Shown: positions 16,645 to 24,398 of the stretch, piece after piece
Numbering within the stretch: the stretch's first letter is position 1
How the letters are laid out: each line of letters starts with the position of its first letter
Origin: Microtetraspora sp. NBRC 16547
GTDB lineage: Bacteria; Actinomycetota; Actinomycetes; Streptosporangiales; Streptosporangiaceae
Assembly (NCBI RefSeq): GCF_030268965.1
Contig: NZ_BSSE01000021.1
Span: 79,736-143,735, forward strand
Direction: 5' to 3'
Length of the DNA stretch: 64,000 nucleotides
Made by a program: the position numbers and the translations under genes
The notes under the pieces: model-generated
Seen by the model: only the letters and a program-made list of their open reading frames with translations
What the model was told of the DNA's origin: nothing
Databases searched by the model: none

Positions 16645-17757
16645 GTGAAGTTTCAGGTGAACCGTGACGTTCTCGCCGACGCGGTGGCGTGGGCGGCCCG
16701 CGTCCTGCCCGGACGGCCGGCCGTTCCGGTGCTCTCCGGTCTCCTGCTGGAGGCGGGTGACGATCTGCGGATCTCCGCCTTCGACTACGAGGTCTCCGCC
16801 CAGGCGGTGATCGAGGCCGATGTGGCCGAGCCCGGCCGTACGCTGATCCCGGGCAAGGTGCTCGCGGAGATCACCAGGAGCCTCCCCAACGAGCCCGTGC
16901 AGATCGCGCTGGACGGCGCCGAGGCCCTGCTGACCTGCGGCAGCGTCGAGTTCGGTCTGATCACCATGCCGGCCGAGGACTTCCCGTCCCTGCCCGAGAT
17001 GCCGCCCAAGGTCGGCGCGGTCGGCGGCGGGGTGTTCGCCACCGCGATTGGCCAGGTCGCCGCCGCCTCGAGCCGGGACGAAACGCTCCCCATGCTCACC
17101 GGCATCCGCATCGACATCGACGGCGTCTCGGTGTCGATGGCGGCCACCGACCGCTACCGGATCGCCGGGCGCGACTTCCTGTGGCATCCCGCCCGCGAGG
17201 GCGAGCGGCACGCCGCGGTCGTGCCCGCCAGGGTGCTGGTCGACGTGGCCCGCTCGCTGCGCGGCGGTGAGGTGTCCATCGGTCTTGGAGACAGCGTCGC
17301 GGGGTTCGAGAGTCAGGGGCGCACGACCACGGTCCGCCTGCTCGACGAGCAGTTCATCGACTACCGCTCCCGGCTCTCCACCGAGTGGACCATGCACGCC
17401 GAGGTGCGGGTCGCGCCCTTCATCGAGGCGATCAAGCGGGTGGCTCTGGTGGCCGAGCGGAACACCGCGATCCGGCTCTCGTTCTCCGCCGGTGACGGAG
17501 GTTCCGCGGACGGCAGGTGCTTCATCCGGGCGGGCGGCGGTGACATCGGCCGCGGCGCGGAGGTCGTCGACGCGCACTTCACGGGGGACGACATCCAGAT
17601 CGCGTTCCAGCCGCACTTCCTGCTGGACGGCCTGGCCGGGGTGGAGACGGAGCACGCCCGCATCAGCATGGACTCGCCCACCCGGCCCGCGCTCATCTCC
17701 AACGAGGGCGACGACCCCGACTTCCGCTACCTCGTGATGTCGCTGCGGCAGGGCTGA
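16645..17757 (+). CDS. DNA polymerase III beta-clamp paralogue (DnaN-like)
   Basis: Sliding-clamp family protein of 370 aa, close to normal clamp length, with the three-domain pattern: MKFQVNRDVLADAVAWAARV, then LPMLTGIRIDIDG and TDRYRIA in domain 2, and a C-terminal RYLVMSL that matches the clamp tail. GTG start with AGGAGG 6 nt upstream. It is not next to dnaA or recF but between a response regulator and a FadR regulator, so it is probably an accessory clamp and not the oriC-linked dnaN. Role in replication or repair is inferred from family only. Confidence 0.87.
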   Translation: MKFQVNRDVLADAVAWAARVLPGRPAVPVLSGLLLEAGDDLRISAFDYEVSAQAVIEADVAEPGRTLIPGKVLAEITRSLPNEPVQIALDGAEALLTCGSVEFGLITMPAEDFPSLPEMPPKVGAVGGGVFATAIGQVAAASSRDETLPMLTGIRIDIDGVSVSMAATDRYRIAGRDFLWHPAREGERHAAVVPARVLVDVARSLRGGEVSIGLGDSVAGFESQGRTTTVRLLDEQFIDYRSRLSTEWTMHAEVRVAPFIEAIKRVALVAERNTAIRLSFSAGDGGSADGRCFIRAGGGDIGRGAEVVDAHFTGDDIQIAFQPHFLLDGLAGVETEHARISMDSPTRPALISNEGDDPDFRYLVMSLRQG

Positions 17758-17779
17758 GCGGCCCGGCCGCGGGCGCGGG

Positions 17780-18469
17780 TCAGCCCGCGAGGTCCTGCGA
17801 GTCGGTGAGGGCGATCAGGATGTGCTCGATGCAGGCGTGACCCGCCCGCTCGGCCGCCGCGGCGTCGCCGGCCGCGATCGCGCGGACGATGGCGTCGTGG
17901 GGGATGTAGTTTTGCTTCAGCGAGCCGCCCGCCGCCGCGATGCTGGCGCGGAGCGCGGCCGCGAAGTCGCCGTAAAGGTCCATCAGCACCTGGTTGTGCG
18001 TCGCCTCGACAACCGTGATGTGGAAGGCCAGGTCGGCCTCCACGAACGCGTCGACGTGCCCGCCGGCCCAGGCCTCCTCACGCTTGACGAGGGCCTTCTC
18101 GATCGCCTCGATGTCCGCTGCCGTGCGCCGGGTCGCCGCGAGCCGGGCGGCCTCCACCTCGAACGCCCGCCGTACTTCCAGGATCTCCAGCTGCTCGGCG
18201 GCGCGCAGCCGCCGAGCCATGGCACCGGACAATTCGCTCGTCGCCCGGACGTAGGTGCCGTCGCCCTGGCGGCACTCCAGCAGCCCGGCATGGGTGAGGG
18301 CTCTGACCGCCTCGCGCACCGTGTTCCGGCCGACGCCGAGGTGTTCCGCCAGCACGGTCTCGGTGGGGATCTTGGCGTTCATCTGCCAGGCCCCAGAGGT
18401 GATCTGCTCCTTGAGCTGATCGATCACCTGGTCGACCAGTGATGCCCGTTGCGCGGTACGCAGGCTCAC
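17780..18469 (-). CDS. FadR/GntR-family transcriptional regulator
   Basis: Regulator of 229 aa. N-terminal winged helix (IPTETVLAEHLGVGRNTVREAVRAL, residues about 35-60) and a C-terminal all-helical FCD ligand domain with the metal-binding type pattern (Asp/His in FVEADLAFHITVVEATHN and later His residues). GTG start with AGGAGG 5 nt upstream. Members sense small carboxylic acids; no adjacent catabolic operon reveals the ligand. Convergent with the clamp gene. Confidence 0.9.
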   Translation of the reverse strand: MSLRTAQRASLVDQVIDQLKEQITSGAWQMNAKIPTETVLAEHLGVGRNTVREAVRALTHAGLLECRQGDGTYVRATSELSGAMARRLRAAEQLEILEVRRAFEVEAARLAATRRTAADIEAIEKALVKREEAWAGGHVDAFVEADLAFHITVVEATHNQVLMDLYGDFAAALRASIAAAGGSLKQNYIPHDAIVRAIAAGDAAAAERAGHACIEHILIALTDSQDLAG

Positions 18470-18565
18470 ATCCGCCTCCTCAGGGGGACAGTCATCCGAT
18501 GAGTCAATGACCGGTCGACCCTAATTATTCCAGAGCCCCCGAACGCGTCGCGAACTCAGGGAGGC

Positions 18566-19897
18566 TTATCGAACGAGTGCCGCCGATGCGGTTGATCCAG
18601 GCATATTGGCGCGGATTCCGACGGCTTCAAGAGCTCTACGATACGCCCTGGCCTGCTCCTCGCCGGAACCGGCCTGGCCCCAGAGGTCGCCCAGCTGACG
18701 CCAGGCGCGAGCGGTCTCCCTGTCGATGCCGGTGGCCGCTGCGCCCTCCAGTAGATCCTGGGCGGTCCTCAGTGTCGGGGCGGCGTTCTCGGAGCGTGCC
18801 AAAGCGATCTCGGCCAGCACCAGATGCGCCGTGGCCGGAACCGTCCCCCGCGCCCCGACGAGCAGGTCGAGCGCGCGGGTGGCGAAAACCGACGCCGCTT
18901 CGGCGTCTCCTGAGCGGAACCGCACGTGCGACAGGACGATCAGGCCGCGGGCGTGCTCCAGCACCCGGCCGGGGAGACCGGCCAGGATGGTGGTCGCGGA
19001 CGTGGCGAACTCGTTGGCTCGGTCCAAATCGGCGTCCTCGGGGGTCGCCGTGGTGATCCTCGCCCAGTTCATTGCAATCCGGGCGAAGCGGAACGCGAGC
19101 CGTCCGGACCTCCCGGTTGCGATCGCGTCCTCCGCGAGTTGTACGGCGAGAGCCGAGTCCTCACCCTCGGAGGCAGCGACGCTGGCCCTCCAGAGGGCCA
19201 TCACCTCGTCGCTGCGGTCGGAGTACTCCGGCGTCTCATGCGCGGCCAGGACGCGCTCGACGTACGGAAGTCCGGTCTCGGTCTCGGCGAGCGCGTCGGC
19301 GAGCTCCATCGCCAGTTCGCCCTGCTCGATGCCGAGCGGTTCCACCTGGGACAGTGCCGCCGCGCCCAGATCCCGGGCGCGGAGCGTGTCACCCGCCCGC
19401 TGGTAGCAGCGGCACAGAGCCACGGTGATGGGGAGGTCGGCGAGGCGCTCGGGGTGCGCGGTCGCCTCCCGGCGCAGCCGTTCGTACGCCTCTACCGCGG
19501 ACCCGGTGAGTCCCTGGGCCTCCAGCGCCCGCGCCAGCCCGAGCTGCGCGTGCGCGGCGAGCATGGCGTTCTCCTCGCCGGCGGCCTTGACAATGTCGCC
19601 GAAACGGTCGGCCGCAATCGCCGGATCGCCGTGGAAGAGCTCGAGCTCGGCGTGACGGAGACCCAACTCGGTGTCGATGCGTTGCCGCGGTTCGATCCCG
19701 TGCAGCAGGAACTCGGTGGTGCACCCGAGCCGTTCGGCGAGCAGCCGCGCCACGACTGGCGTCGGCGTCCGCTTTCCGGACTCGATGAGCGAGACATAAC
19801 TGTCGGAAAGGTCGGGTCCGGCCAGCTGGGCCTGAGACATGCGCCTGCTCAACCGCAGTCCGCGGACGCGGTCACCGATGGTTCCCTGACTCGGCAT
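18566..19897 (-). CDS. XRE-family regulator with TPR-like sensor domain
   Basis: Cytoplasmic protein of 443 aa: an N-terminal helix-turn-helix (IGDRVRGLRLSRRMSQAQLA, then SDSYVSLIESGKRTP) followed by about 350 residues of Ala/Leu-rich helical repeats of TPR type. This architecture is common in actinobacterial regulators that bind signalling peptides or partner proteins. ATG 19897 preferred because GAGAGA lies 4 nt upstream, although the frame is open further. No neighbour indicates a target. Confidence 0.82.
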   Translation of the reverse strand: MPSQGTIGDRVRGLRLSRRMSQAQLAGPDLSDSYVSLIESGKRTPTPVVARLLAERLGCTTEFLLHGIEPRQRIDTELGLRHAELELFHGDPAIAADRFGDIVKAAGEENAMLAAHAQLGLARALEAQGLTGSAVEAYERLRREATAHPERLADLPITVALCRCYQRAGDTLRARDLGAAALSQVEPLGIEQGELAMELADALAETETGLPYVERVLAAHETPEYSDRSDEVMALWRASVAASEGEDSALAVQLAEDAIATGRSGRLAFRFARIAMNWARITTATPEDADLDRANEFATSATTILAGLPGRVLEHARGLIVLSHVRFRSGDAEAASVFATRALDLLVGARGTVPATAHLVLAEIALARSENAAPTLRTAQDLLEGAAATGIDRETARAWRQLGDLWGQAGSGEEQARAYRRALEAVGIRANMPGSTASAALVR

Positions 19898-20019
19898 CTG
19901 ATCTCTCAGGGCGGGAAAATGGTCAATGGTCACGTCATAATGGCATGAAGCTAGCGAATCGTGTAACCCTCGGTCAGGAATCGCCACGGTGAAGGTTCGA
20001 TCACAGCTTCAAAGAGCCA

Positions 20020-20550
20020 TCAGTCGTCCGCATCGTCCTTGCTCGGGAAGATCATCTGGCAGACCTCGAGATACAGGGTCTCGGGGTAGGGGATATAGGT
20101 GACCGAGCGGAGGGCCTGATCCTGGCCGGCCGACTCCATGACGAACTCTCCGTAACCGAGCATCCGGCCCAGCAGCGAGCGCTGGAAGCTCATGTCGGTG
20201 ACCTTCGCCAGCGGCATCATCGCGACCTTGCGAGTGATCAGGCCCGTGGTGAGGAGCATGCGTGTGGACGTGACGACGAAGTAGTCGACCGACCACTCCG
20301 CGACCTTCCAGACGAAGCGGATGAGGAGCAACAGCCAGGCCCACCAGACGATGACGAGTGCCCCGCCGCCTCCAGCGTCGCTCAGCCACTTGCTGAGCAG
20401 CCCCGCCAGGATCAGGCCGCCGAAGATCTCGGCGACCGGCCTGAGGAGTACGGCGGGGTGGCGCCGCACCATGATGACCTGATGTTCATGGGGGAGAAGG
20501 TAACGGTTGACCGACGACGGGGCGGAGTCCCCGTGGGTCACCAGCCTCAT
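20020..20550 (-). CDS. Membrane protein with bacterial PH domain (YdbS/bPH_2)
   Basis: Protein of 176 aa: an N-terminal segment, a transmembrane hairpin (IFGGLILAGLL and ALVIVWWAWLLLLIRFVW), then a bacterial PH domain with VTSTRMLLTTGLITRKVAMMPLAKVTDM. Its ATG overlaps the stop of a small upstream membrane gene by 4 nt (ATGA). Function unknown; related proteins are accessory membrane proteins. Confidence 0.85.
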   Translation of the reverse strand: MRLVTHGDSAPSSVNRYLLPHEHQVIMVRRHPAVLLRPVAEIFGGLILAGLLSKWLSDAGGGGALVIVWWAWLLLLIRFVWKVAEWSVDYFVVTSTRMLLTTGLITRKVAMMPLAKVTDMSFQRSLLGRMLGYGEFVMESAGQDQALRSVTYIPYPETLYLEVCQMIFPSKDDADD

Positions 20551-20723
20551 GTCAGCCGAGCGAAGAACTGCGCCATCGAGTCCGCCGCCTTGACGACGCC
20601 GTTCACGGCGCCCTGCACGGTATGTGCCGCGTCAGTCGGCCTCGACAACAGGTAGAAGGCCACCAGGCCGATCGCACTCCACTTGAGGACTTTCTTGCCC
20701 TGCACCGCCGTCACCACTCCCAT
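20547..20723 (-). CDS. Small single-pass membrane protein
   Basis: Short protein of 58 aa with one hydrophobic stretch (KWSAIGLVAFYLLSRP) and an amphipathic C terminus. Translationally coupled to the PH-domain gene by a 4-bp overlap. A TAATCT hexamer ends 7 nt before ATG 20723 and no Shine-Dalgarno is visible, so a leaderless transcript is likely. A TTG at 20729 is an alternative start. Family not recognised. Confidence 0.6.
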   Translation of the reverse strand: MGVVTAVQGKKVLKWSAIGLVAFYLLSRPTDAAHTVQGAVNGVVKAADSMAQFFARLT

Positions 20724-20796
20724 GACCAATAGATTACCCAGGCACCTACTTCGGTAAAGCAGGTAAAGCCGGAAGATCCGGCTTCGGTGTCGACGG

Positions 20797-21015
20797 TCAT
20801 GCGCGCCCTTCGGCGACCACGGCGAGAACCTGTAGGTGCTTGCGCGCGATCCGCTCCACCAGCGCGGGGTAGGCGTGGCCGGTGACCTCGACGGCGCCGT
20901 GGTGGGCGACCTCGATGCACCGCGTCACGGTGCTGGCCGGGTGGATCCCCGCGAACTCGTCTCTGAGTGCGGCCTCGACCAACTCGTAGCGTCCGCCATG
21001 CGGAAGCTGACTCAT
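20797..21015 (-). CDS. Small conserved hypothetical protein (three-helix type)
   Basis: Protein of 72 aa beginning MSQLPHGGRYELVEAALRDE and containing FAGIHPASTVTRCIEVA, then a helix with HAYPALVERIARKHLQVLAVV. The pattern resembles small three-helix-bundle dimerisation proteins common in actinobacteria; this assignment is by eye only. ATG 21015 has a GGGGGAG tract immediately upstream. Coding bias fits a real gene. Confidence 0.55.
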   Translation of the reverse strand: MSQLPHGGRYELVEAALRDEFAGIHPASTVTRCIEVAHHGAVEVTGHAYPALVERIARKHLQVLAVVAEGRA

Positions 21016-21128
21016 GACTCCCCCTGATGCGCGGTCCCGAGAGCCGGGAACGCAAAGACACGTCGTCATTACTCTACGTACCCAGCCGGGTACATGACGT
21101 AACTAGACGCGGGAAAGTCTGCGAAAAA

Positions 21129-21767
21129 TCAGACGACGCCGTAGAGGCGGTCTCCGGCGTCGCCGAGGCCCGGAACGATGTACCCGTTCTCGTTGAGCCG
21201 CTCGTCCATGCCCGCCGTCACGACCCGGATCGGCTTGCCCGAGCCCTGGAACATCTCGTCCAGGTATGCCACGCCTTCCGGTGCCGCGAGTAGACAGAGC
21301 GCGGTGACGTCCTCGGCGCCGCGGTCGAAGAGGAACTGGATCGCCGCGGCGAGCGTGCCGCCCGTCGCGAGCATCGGGTCGAGCACATAGCACTGCCGGC
21401 CGGAGAGGTCCTCGGGCAGGCGGGTGGCGTAGGTCTCCGCCTGGAGGGTGGACTCGTCGCGGATCATGCCGAGGAAGCCAACCTCGGCGGTGGGGAGCAG
21501 GCGCATCATGCCGTCGAGCATGCCCAGGCCGGCCCGCAGGATCGGCACGACGAGGGGAGCCGGGCGCGACAGCCGTACGCCGTGGGCGGGGGCGAGGGGA
21601 GTCTGCACGGTCACGTCCGTGATGCGGACGTCCCGGGTCGCCTCGTACGCCAGAAGCGTCACCAGTTCGTCGGCCAGGCGGCGGAACGTCGGCGAGTCCG
21701 TACGGACGTCACGGAGCGTGGTCAGCTTATGGGCGACGAGGGGGTGATCAACGACGAGGCTTTCCAT
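21129..21767 (-). CDS. upp: Uracil phosphoribosyltransferase
   Basis: Pyrimidine salvage enzyme (uracil plus PRPP to UMP), 212 aa. Typical motifs include [13 protein letters not shown] at the N terminus, [15 protein letters not shown], the PRPP loop [16 protein letters not shown] and the uracil-binding C terminus [19 protein letters not shown] 21767 gives the standard length. A TACCTT hexamer 7 nt before the ATG and absence of a Shine-Dalgarno suggest a leaderless mRNA. Divergent from the tadA cluster. Confidence 0.95.
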   Translation of the reverse strand: MESLVVDHPLVAHKLTTLRDVRTDSPTFRRLADELVTLLAYEATRDVRITDVTVQTPLAPAHGVRLSRPAPLVVPILRAGLGMLDGMMRLLPTAEVGFLGMIRDESTLQAETYATRLPEDLSGRQCYVLDPMLATGGTLAAAIQFLFDRGAEDVTALCLLAAPEGVAYLDEMFQGSGKPIRVVTAGMDERLNENGYIVPGLGDAGDRLYGVV

Positions 21768-21905
21768 GCCACAGAAGGTACCGTCCTTCGCAATAGGGAC
21801 GAACGTCACCGCCGGTTTTGATCACAATTTGCACGGAAGCCGTACGGTGGGAACCGGATTCTGGGACGATTGCCTGACGTTGAGACCGCATCGGTGGGGA
21901 TGACG

Positions 21906-22394
21906 ATGACAGACGAGGACGCGCTGGACTTCGCCATCGTGGTCTATCGCGAGGACGACCGCTGGGAAGCCGAGATGCTGCCGGTGGTGCTGACCTCCGA
22001 TCTGCGCGGGCTGATCCACGCGCTTCGCCAGACGCCGAGCATGGGCGCCACGATTGGCCTGGTCGCCGTGGGGGATGACTTCTTCGTGGCGCTACGTGTC
22101 TTTGGTGAGCGTGTGAGCGTTTTCCTGTCCGATATCACTGCTTCCTGGGATTGGCCGCTCGCGCAGCAGGTCCTTGAATACCTCGATGTCCCCGTACCCG
22201 AAGAGGAAGAGCTGGACAGCGTGCTACCCGTCGGCGACCTGTCGATCTTCGCCGACCTCGGACTCGACGAAATGGAGCTCGGCGCACTCTCCGGAGACCT
22301 CGACCTGCTACCCGATGAGGTGCTTTCCAGCATCGCCGCGCGGCTGGGCTTCTCCCAGCCGTTTGAACGTGCCGTCGACGCCGCAATCGGCTGA
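21906..22394 (+). CDS. tRNA adenosine deaminase-associated protein, copy 1
   Basis: Acidic protein of 162 aa found next to tadA in actinobacteria. It contains DFAIVVYREDDRWEAEMLP, a central FVALRVFGERVSVFLSDITA and a C-terminal acidic helical part ending in DLLPDEVLSSIAARLGF. ATG 21906 has GGTGGGG 6 nt upstream; ATG 21900 is possible. The molecular role is not established; the name rests on genomic context. Paralogous with the next gene. Confidence 0.75.
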   Translation: MTDEDALDFAIVVYREDDRWEAEMLPVVLTSDLRGLIHALRQTPSMGATIGLVAVGDDFFVALRVFGERVSVFLSDITASWDWPLAQQVLEYLDVPVPEEEELDSVLPVGDLSIFADLGLDEMELGALSGDLDLLPDEVLSSIAARLGFSQPFERAVDAAIG

Positions 22395-22409
22395 CTCGGG
22401 AGCCCGGCC

Positions 22410-22889
22410 ATGCCCTCGAGATCCAATCTCTTCTCCGCCGCCTTCGTGAAGACCGACGGCGGATGGACCGGTGCCGAGGTCGACCTCAGCACCGCCGAGA
22501 TCGCCGACGACCTGGGCGACGCCGTACAGGAGGCGCTCGGCCTCGAAGGCGACGAGCTCGTCCTGCTCTGCGTCGAGGTCGAGGACGAGTGGTTCGCCAT
22601 CGTCCGCTACGAGAACGACCTCGACCTCCGGGTGTTCCTCTCCGACGCGCAGGCCGGTCTGGCCGACCCGCTGGGCGAGATCTTCACCGACCTCGCCGGA
22701 GTCGCGGTCGACGGGGAGGCCTCCGACCTCGGTGTACGGCCGGCGGGTGACTTCGAGCTGCTCGCGGACCTCGGGGTGAGCTCGGACGAGCTGCTCGAGC
22801 TCAGCATGGAGGAGGGCCTGCCCGCCGACGTCCTCTCCGTGATCGCCGAGCGGCTGTCCTTCGCCGACGAGCTCGACCGCCTGCGGTGA
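22410..22889 (+). CDS. tRNA adenosine deaminase-associated protein, copy 2
   Basis: Acidic protein of 159 aa clearly related to the preceding one: EVEDEWFAIVRYENDLDLRVFLSDAQA and LPADVLSVIAERLSFADELDRL align with its counterpart. It overlaps tadA by 4 nt (GTGA), so the two are translationally coupled. The tandem pair probably arose by duplication. Function unknown beyond association with TadA. Confidence 0.78.
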   Translation: MPSRSNLFSAAFVKTDGGWTGAEVDLSTAEIADDLGDAVQEALGLEGDELVLLCVEVEDEWFAIVRYENDLDLRVFLSDAQAGLADPLGEIFTDLAGVAVDGEASDLGVRPAGDFELLADLGVSSDELLELSMEEGLPADVLSVIAERLSFADELDRLR

Positions 22890-23356
22890 CGACCGGACCG
22901 TCCTCGGAGTTCGAGGCGGCCATGCGGCTGGCGCTCGCGCAGGCCGTACGCGCGGGGGAGCGGGGCGACGTCCCGGTCGGCGCGGTAGTGCTGGACGCGG
23001 ACGGCGTGATCCTGGCCGAGGCGGGCAACGACAGGGAGGCCAGCGGGGACCCGACCGCCCACGCGGAGGTTCTGGCGCTGCGCTCGGCCGCCGCCGCGCG
23101 CGGCGAGTGGCGGCTCACCGGCTGCACCCTGGTCGTGACACTCGAACCCTGCACCATGTGCGCGGGTGCCGCGGTGCTGTCCCGCGTCGCGCGCATCGTG
23201 TACGGCGCTGATGACGACAAGGCGGGGGCCGTGGGTTCGCTCTGGGACGTTGTGCGGGATCGCCGGCTCAACCATCGGCCCGAGGTCGTCCGCGGGGTCC
23301 TGGCGGCGGAGTGCTCCGCCGCACTCACGGACTTCTTCGCCGAACGCCGGCCCTGA
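22886..23356 (+). CDS. tadA: tRNA adenosine(34) deaminase
   Basis: Zinc enzyme of 156 aa that converts A34 to inosine in tRNA-Arg(ACG). The deaminase motifs HAE (His59, Glu61) and PCTMC (Cys89, Cys92) are intact, with EPCTMCAGAAVLSRVARIVYG typical of TadA. GTG start overlaps the upstream gene. The following gene is tRNA-Ser(CGA), about 45 bp downstream. Confidence 0.94.
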   Translation: MTTGPSSEFEAAMRLALAQAVRAGERGDVPVGAVVLDADGVILAEAGNDREASGDPTAHAEVLALRSAAAARGEWRLTGCTLVVTLEPCTMCAGAAVLSRVARIVYGADDDKAGAVGSLWDVVRDRRLNHRPEVVRGVLAAECSAALTDFFAERRP

Positions 23357-23400
23357 AACGACGGCGCGGGCATGGGCGTTTTTCCGGTAAGCTGACCAAC

Positions 23401-23485
23401 GGTGGCGTCGCCTAGTGGCCGAGGGCGCACGCCTCGAAAGCGTGTGTAGGGCAACCTACCGTGGGTTCAAATCCCACCGCCACCG
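23401..23485 (+). tRNA. tRNA-Ser (CGA)
   Basis: Class II tRNA of 85 nt. Acceptor GGTGGCG pairs with CGCCACC at the 3' end, the anticodon loop is CTCGAAA (anticodon CGA), a long variable arm follows, and the T arm is GTGGG-TTCAAAT-CCCAC. CCA is not encoded. Its 3' 20 bp are repeated at 25860-25879, so it served as an integration site. Confidence 0.95.
23465..23484 (+). repeat. attL-like direct repeat in tRNA-Ser 3' end
   Basis: GTTCAAATCCCACCGCCACC within the T arm and acceptor stem of tRNA-Ser(CGA). An identical 20-mer is at 25860. The two bound a 2.4-kb segment. This is the usual footprint of tyrosine-integrase insertion into a tRNA gene; no integrase remains. Confidence 0.75.
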
Positions 23486-23493
23486 CTCGTGAA

Positions 23494-23528
23494 GAGAGCC
23501 GCCGACCTGGACGAGGTCGGCGGCTCTT
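23494..23528 (+). terminator. tRNA-Ser terminator hairpin
   Basis: A 13-bp stem, GAGCCGCCGACCT with AGGTCGGCGGCTC, loop of 5 nt, extended by an A-T and a G-T pair and followed by TTCCGCTTTT. It lies 9 bp after the tRNA and should end its transcript. A related hairpin follows the second att copy. Confidence 0.8.
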
Positions 23529-23566
23529 CCGCTTTTCACGGAATGGTCACACCCGTGGTCACGAGG

Positions 23567-23919
23567 CTACTGAGCGTCCCGAACGTCGATGACGATCACA
23601 GTGACGTTATCCGGGCCGCCACGATCCGTGGCCAGCGCGACAAGTCGATCGGCGGCTTGTTCTGGATCACCCGATGAGCACAGAACATCTCGGATGAGAC
23701 CGCCTGCCCCAACACCGCGGTCAGTTCCGCGGGGGCGACCTCGCGGTCATAAGCGCGCAAGGCGTCGATCACAGTGGTGCTGGCCACGTCCCCGGCAGTG
23801 TGCCCTCCGAGCCCATCGGCGGCAGCGAACAAGACGCGGCCTGAGTAGACGGCATCTTCGTTCCGGCGGCGCACGAGCCCGATGTGGGTACGAGCGGCGG
23901 CTTTGACGGTCAGAGACAT
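23567..23919 (-). pseudogene. PP2C-family Ser/Thr phosphatase remnant, internally deleted
   Basis: The N-terminal part from ATG 23919 shows PP2C motifs (RTHIGLVRRRNEDAVYSG, AADGLGGHTAGDVA) for about 75 residues. After GQAV near 23705 the match continues in another frame as LIRDVLCSSGDPEQAADRLV and RGGPDNVTVIVIDV, the normal C terminus, ending at a TAG at 23567. Roughly 110-130 central residues, including metal-binding positions, are missing and the frame is shifted. The gene is therefore very probably non-functional. It lies inside the tRNA-bounded island. Confidence 0.75.
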
Positions 23920-23923
23920 TCGA

Positions 23924-24082
23924 TCACGCGCCCGTCTCGACGTCGTCGGGCCACGGACTTTGTGCGGACTCGTCGCGGTGCAGCACGTGCACAGTCTCGA
24001 CGCGGTCACTCGCCACGACGTACTCGGCCACCTCGATGGGCAGGCCATCGCCGCCCGAGGTGCCCTGAGGAAACCGAGCCAT
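23924..24082 (-). CDS. Small ORF upstream of PP2C remnant
   Basis: A 52-aa frame, MARFPQGTSGGDGLPIEVAE onward, containing VVASDRVETVHVLHRDESAQ and ending 4 bp before the PP2C remnant start, as in an operon. No family recognised and no good Shine-Dalgarno. Could be the 3' end of a longer decayed gene. Confidence 0.3.
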   Translation of the reverse strand: MARFPQGTSGGDGLPIEVAEYVVASDRVETVHVLHRDESAQSPWPDDVETGA

Positions 24083-24398
24083 GAGCCGCGTCACGCGGCC
24101 TCGCGGCCGCCACCGCATCGGAACTGAGCAGACCCAGGTCCTGAGCCGCTTCTGGGACGGGTCGGCGTGCGGCGTGGCCCGCTGCCTCGACCAGAGGCGC
24201 AAGCCGGGAGGCCGCCCTTCCAAAACGTCCGCTCGCCGTGCCGCCCCCGTCGCGGCGAGCGGGCTCATCACTCACATGCCGAGTTGAGGGCGTTTGAGCG
24301 GTGCGTTGAACCGGGAGGGGCCTTTACAAGTGGATGCTTGACGGCGTGGAGACCGGCAGGGGAGCCAGGCCGACGTGACCCAGCCCCCCTCCCGAGCA
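24083..24398. other. Non-coding or decayed stretch in island
   Basis: About 315 bp between the small ORF and the epoxide hydrolase gene. Frames are open in places, but none has actinobacterial codon bias or a recognisable domain. I see no RNA gene. Probably eroded mobile-element DNA. Confidence 0.4.

Noticed and set aside
20797..21069. Longer 90-aa version of the small three-helix protein
   Set aside because: The extra N-terminal residues lack coding bias and the ATG at 21015 has a purine-rich tract upstream.
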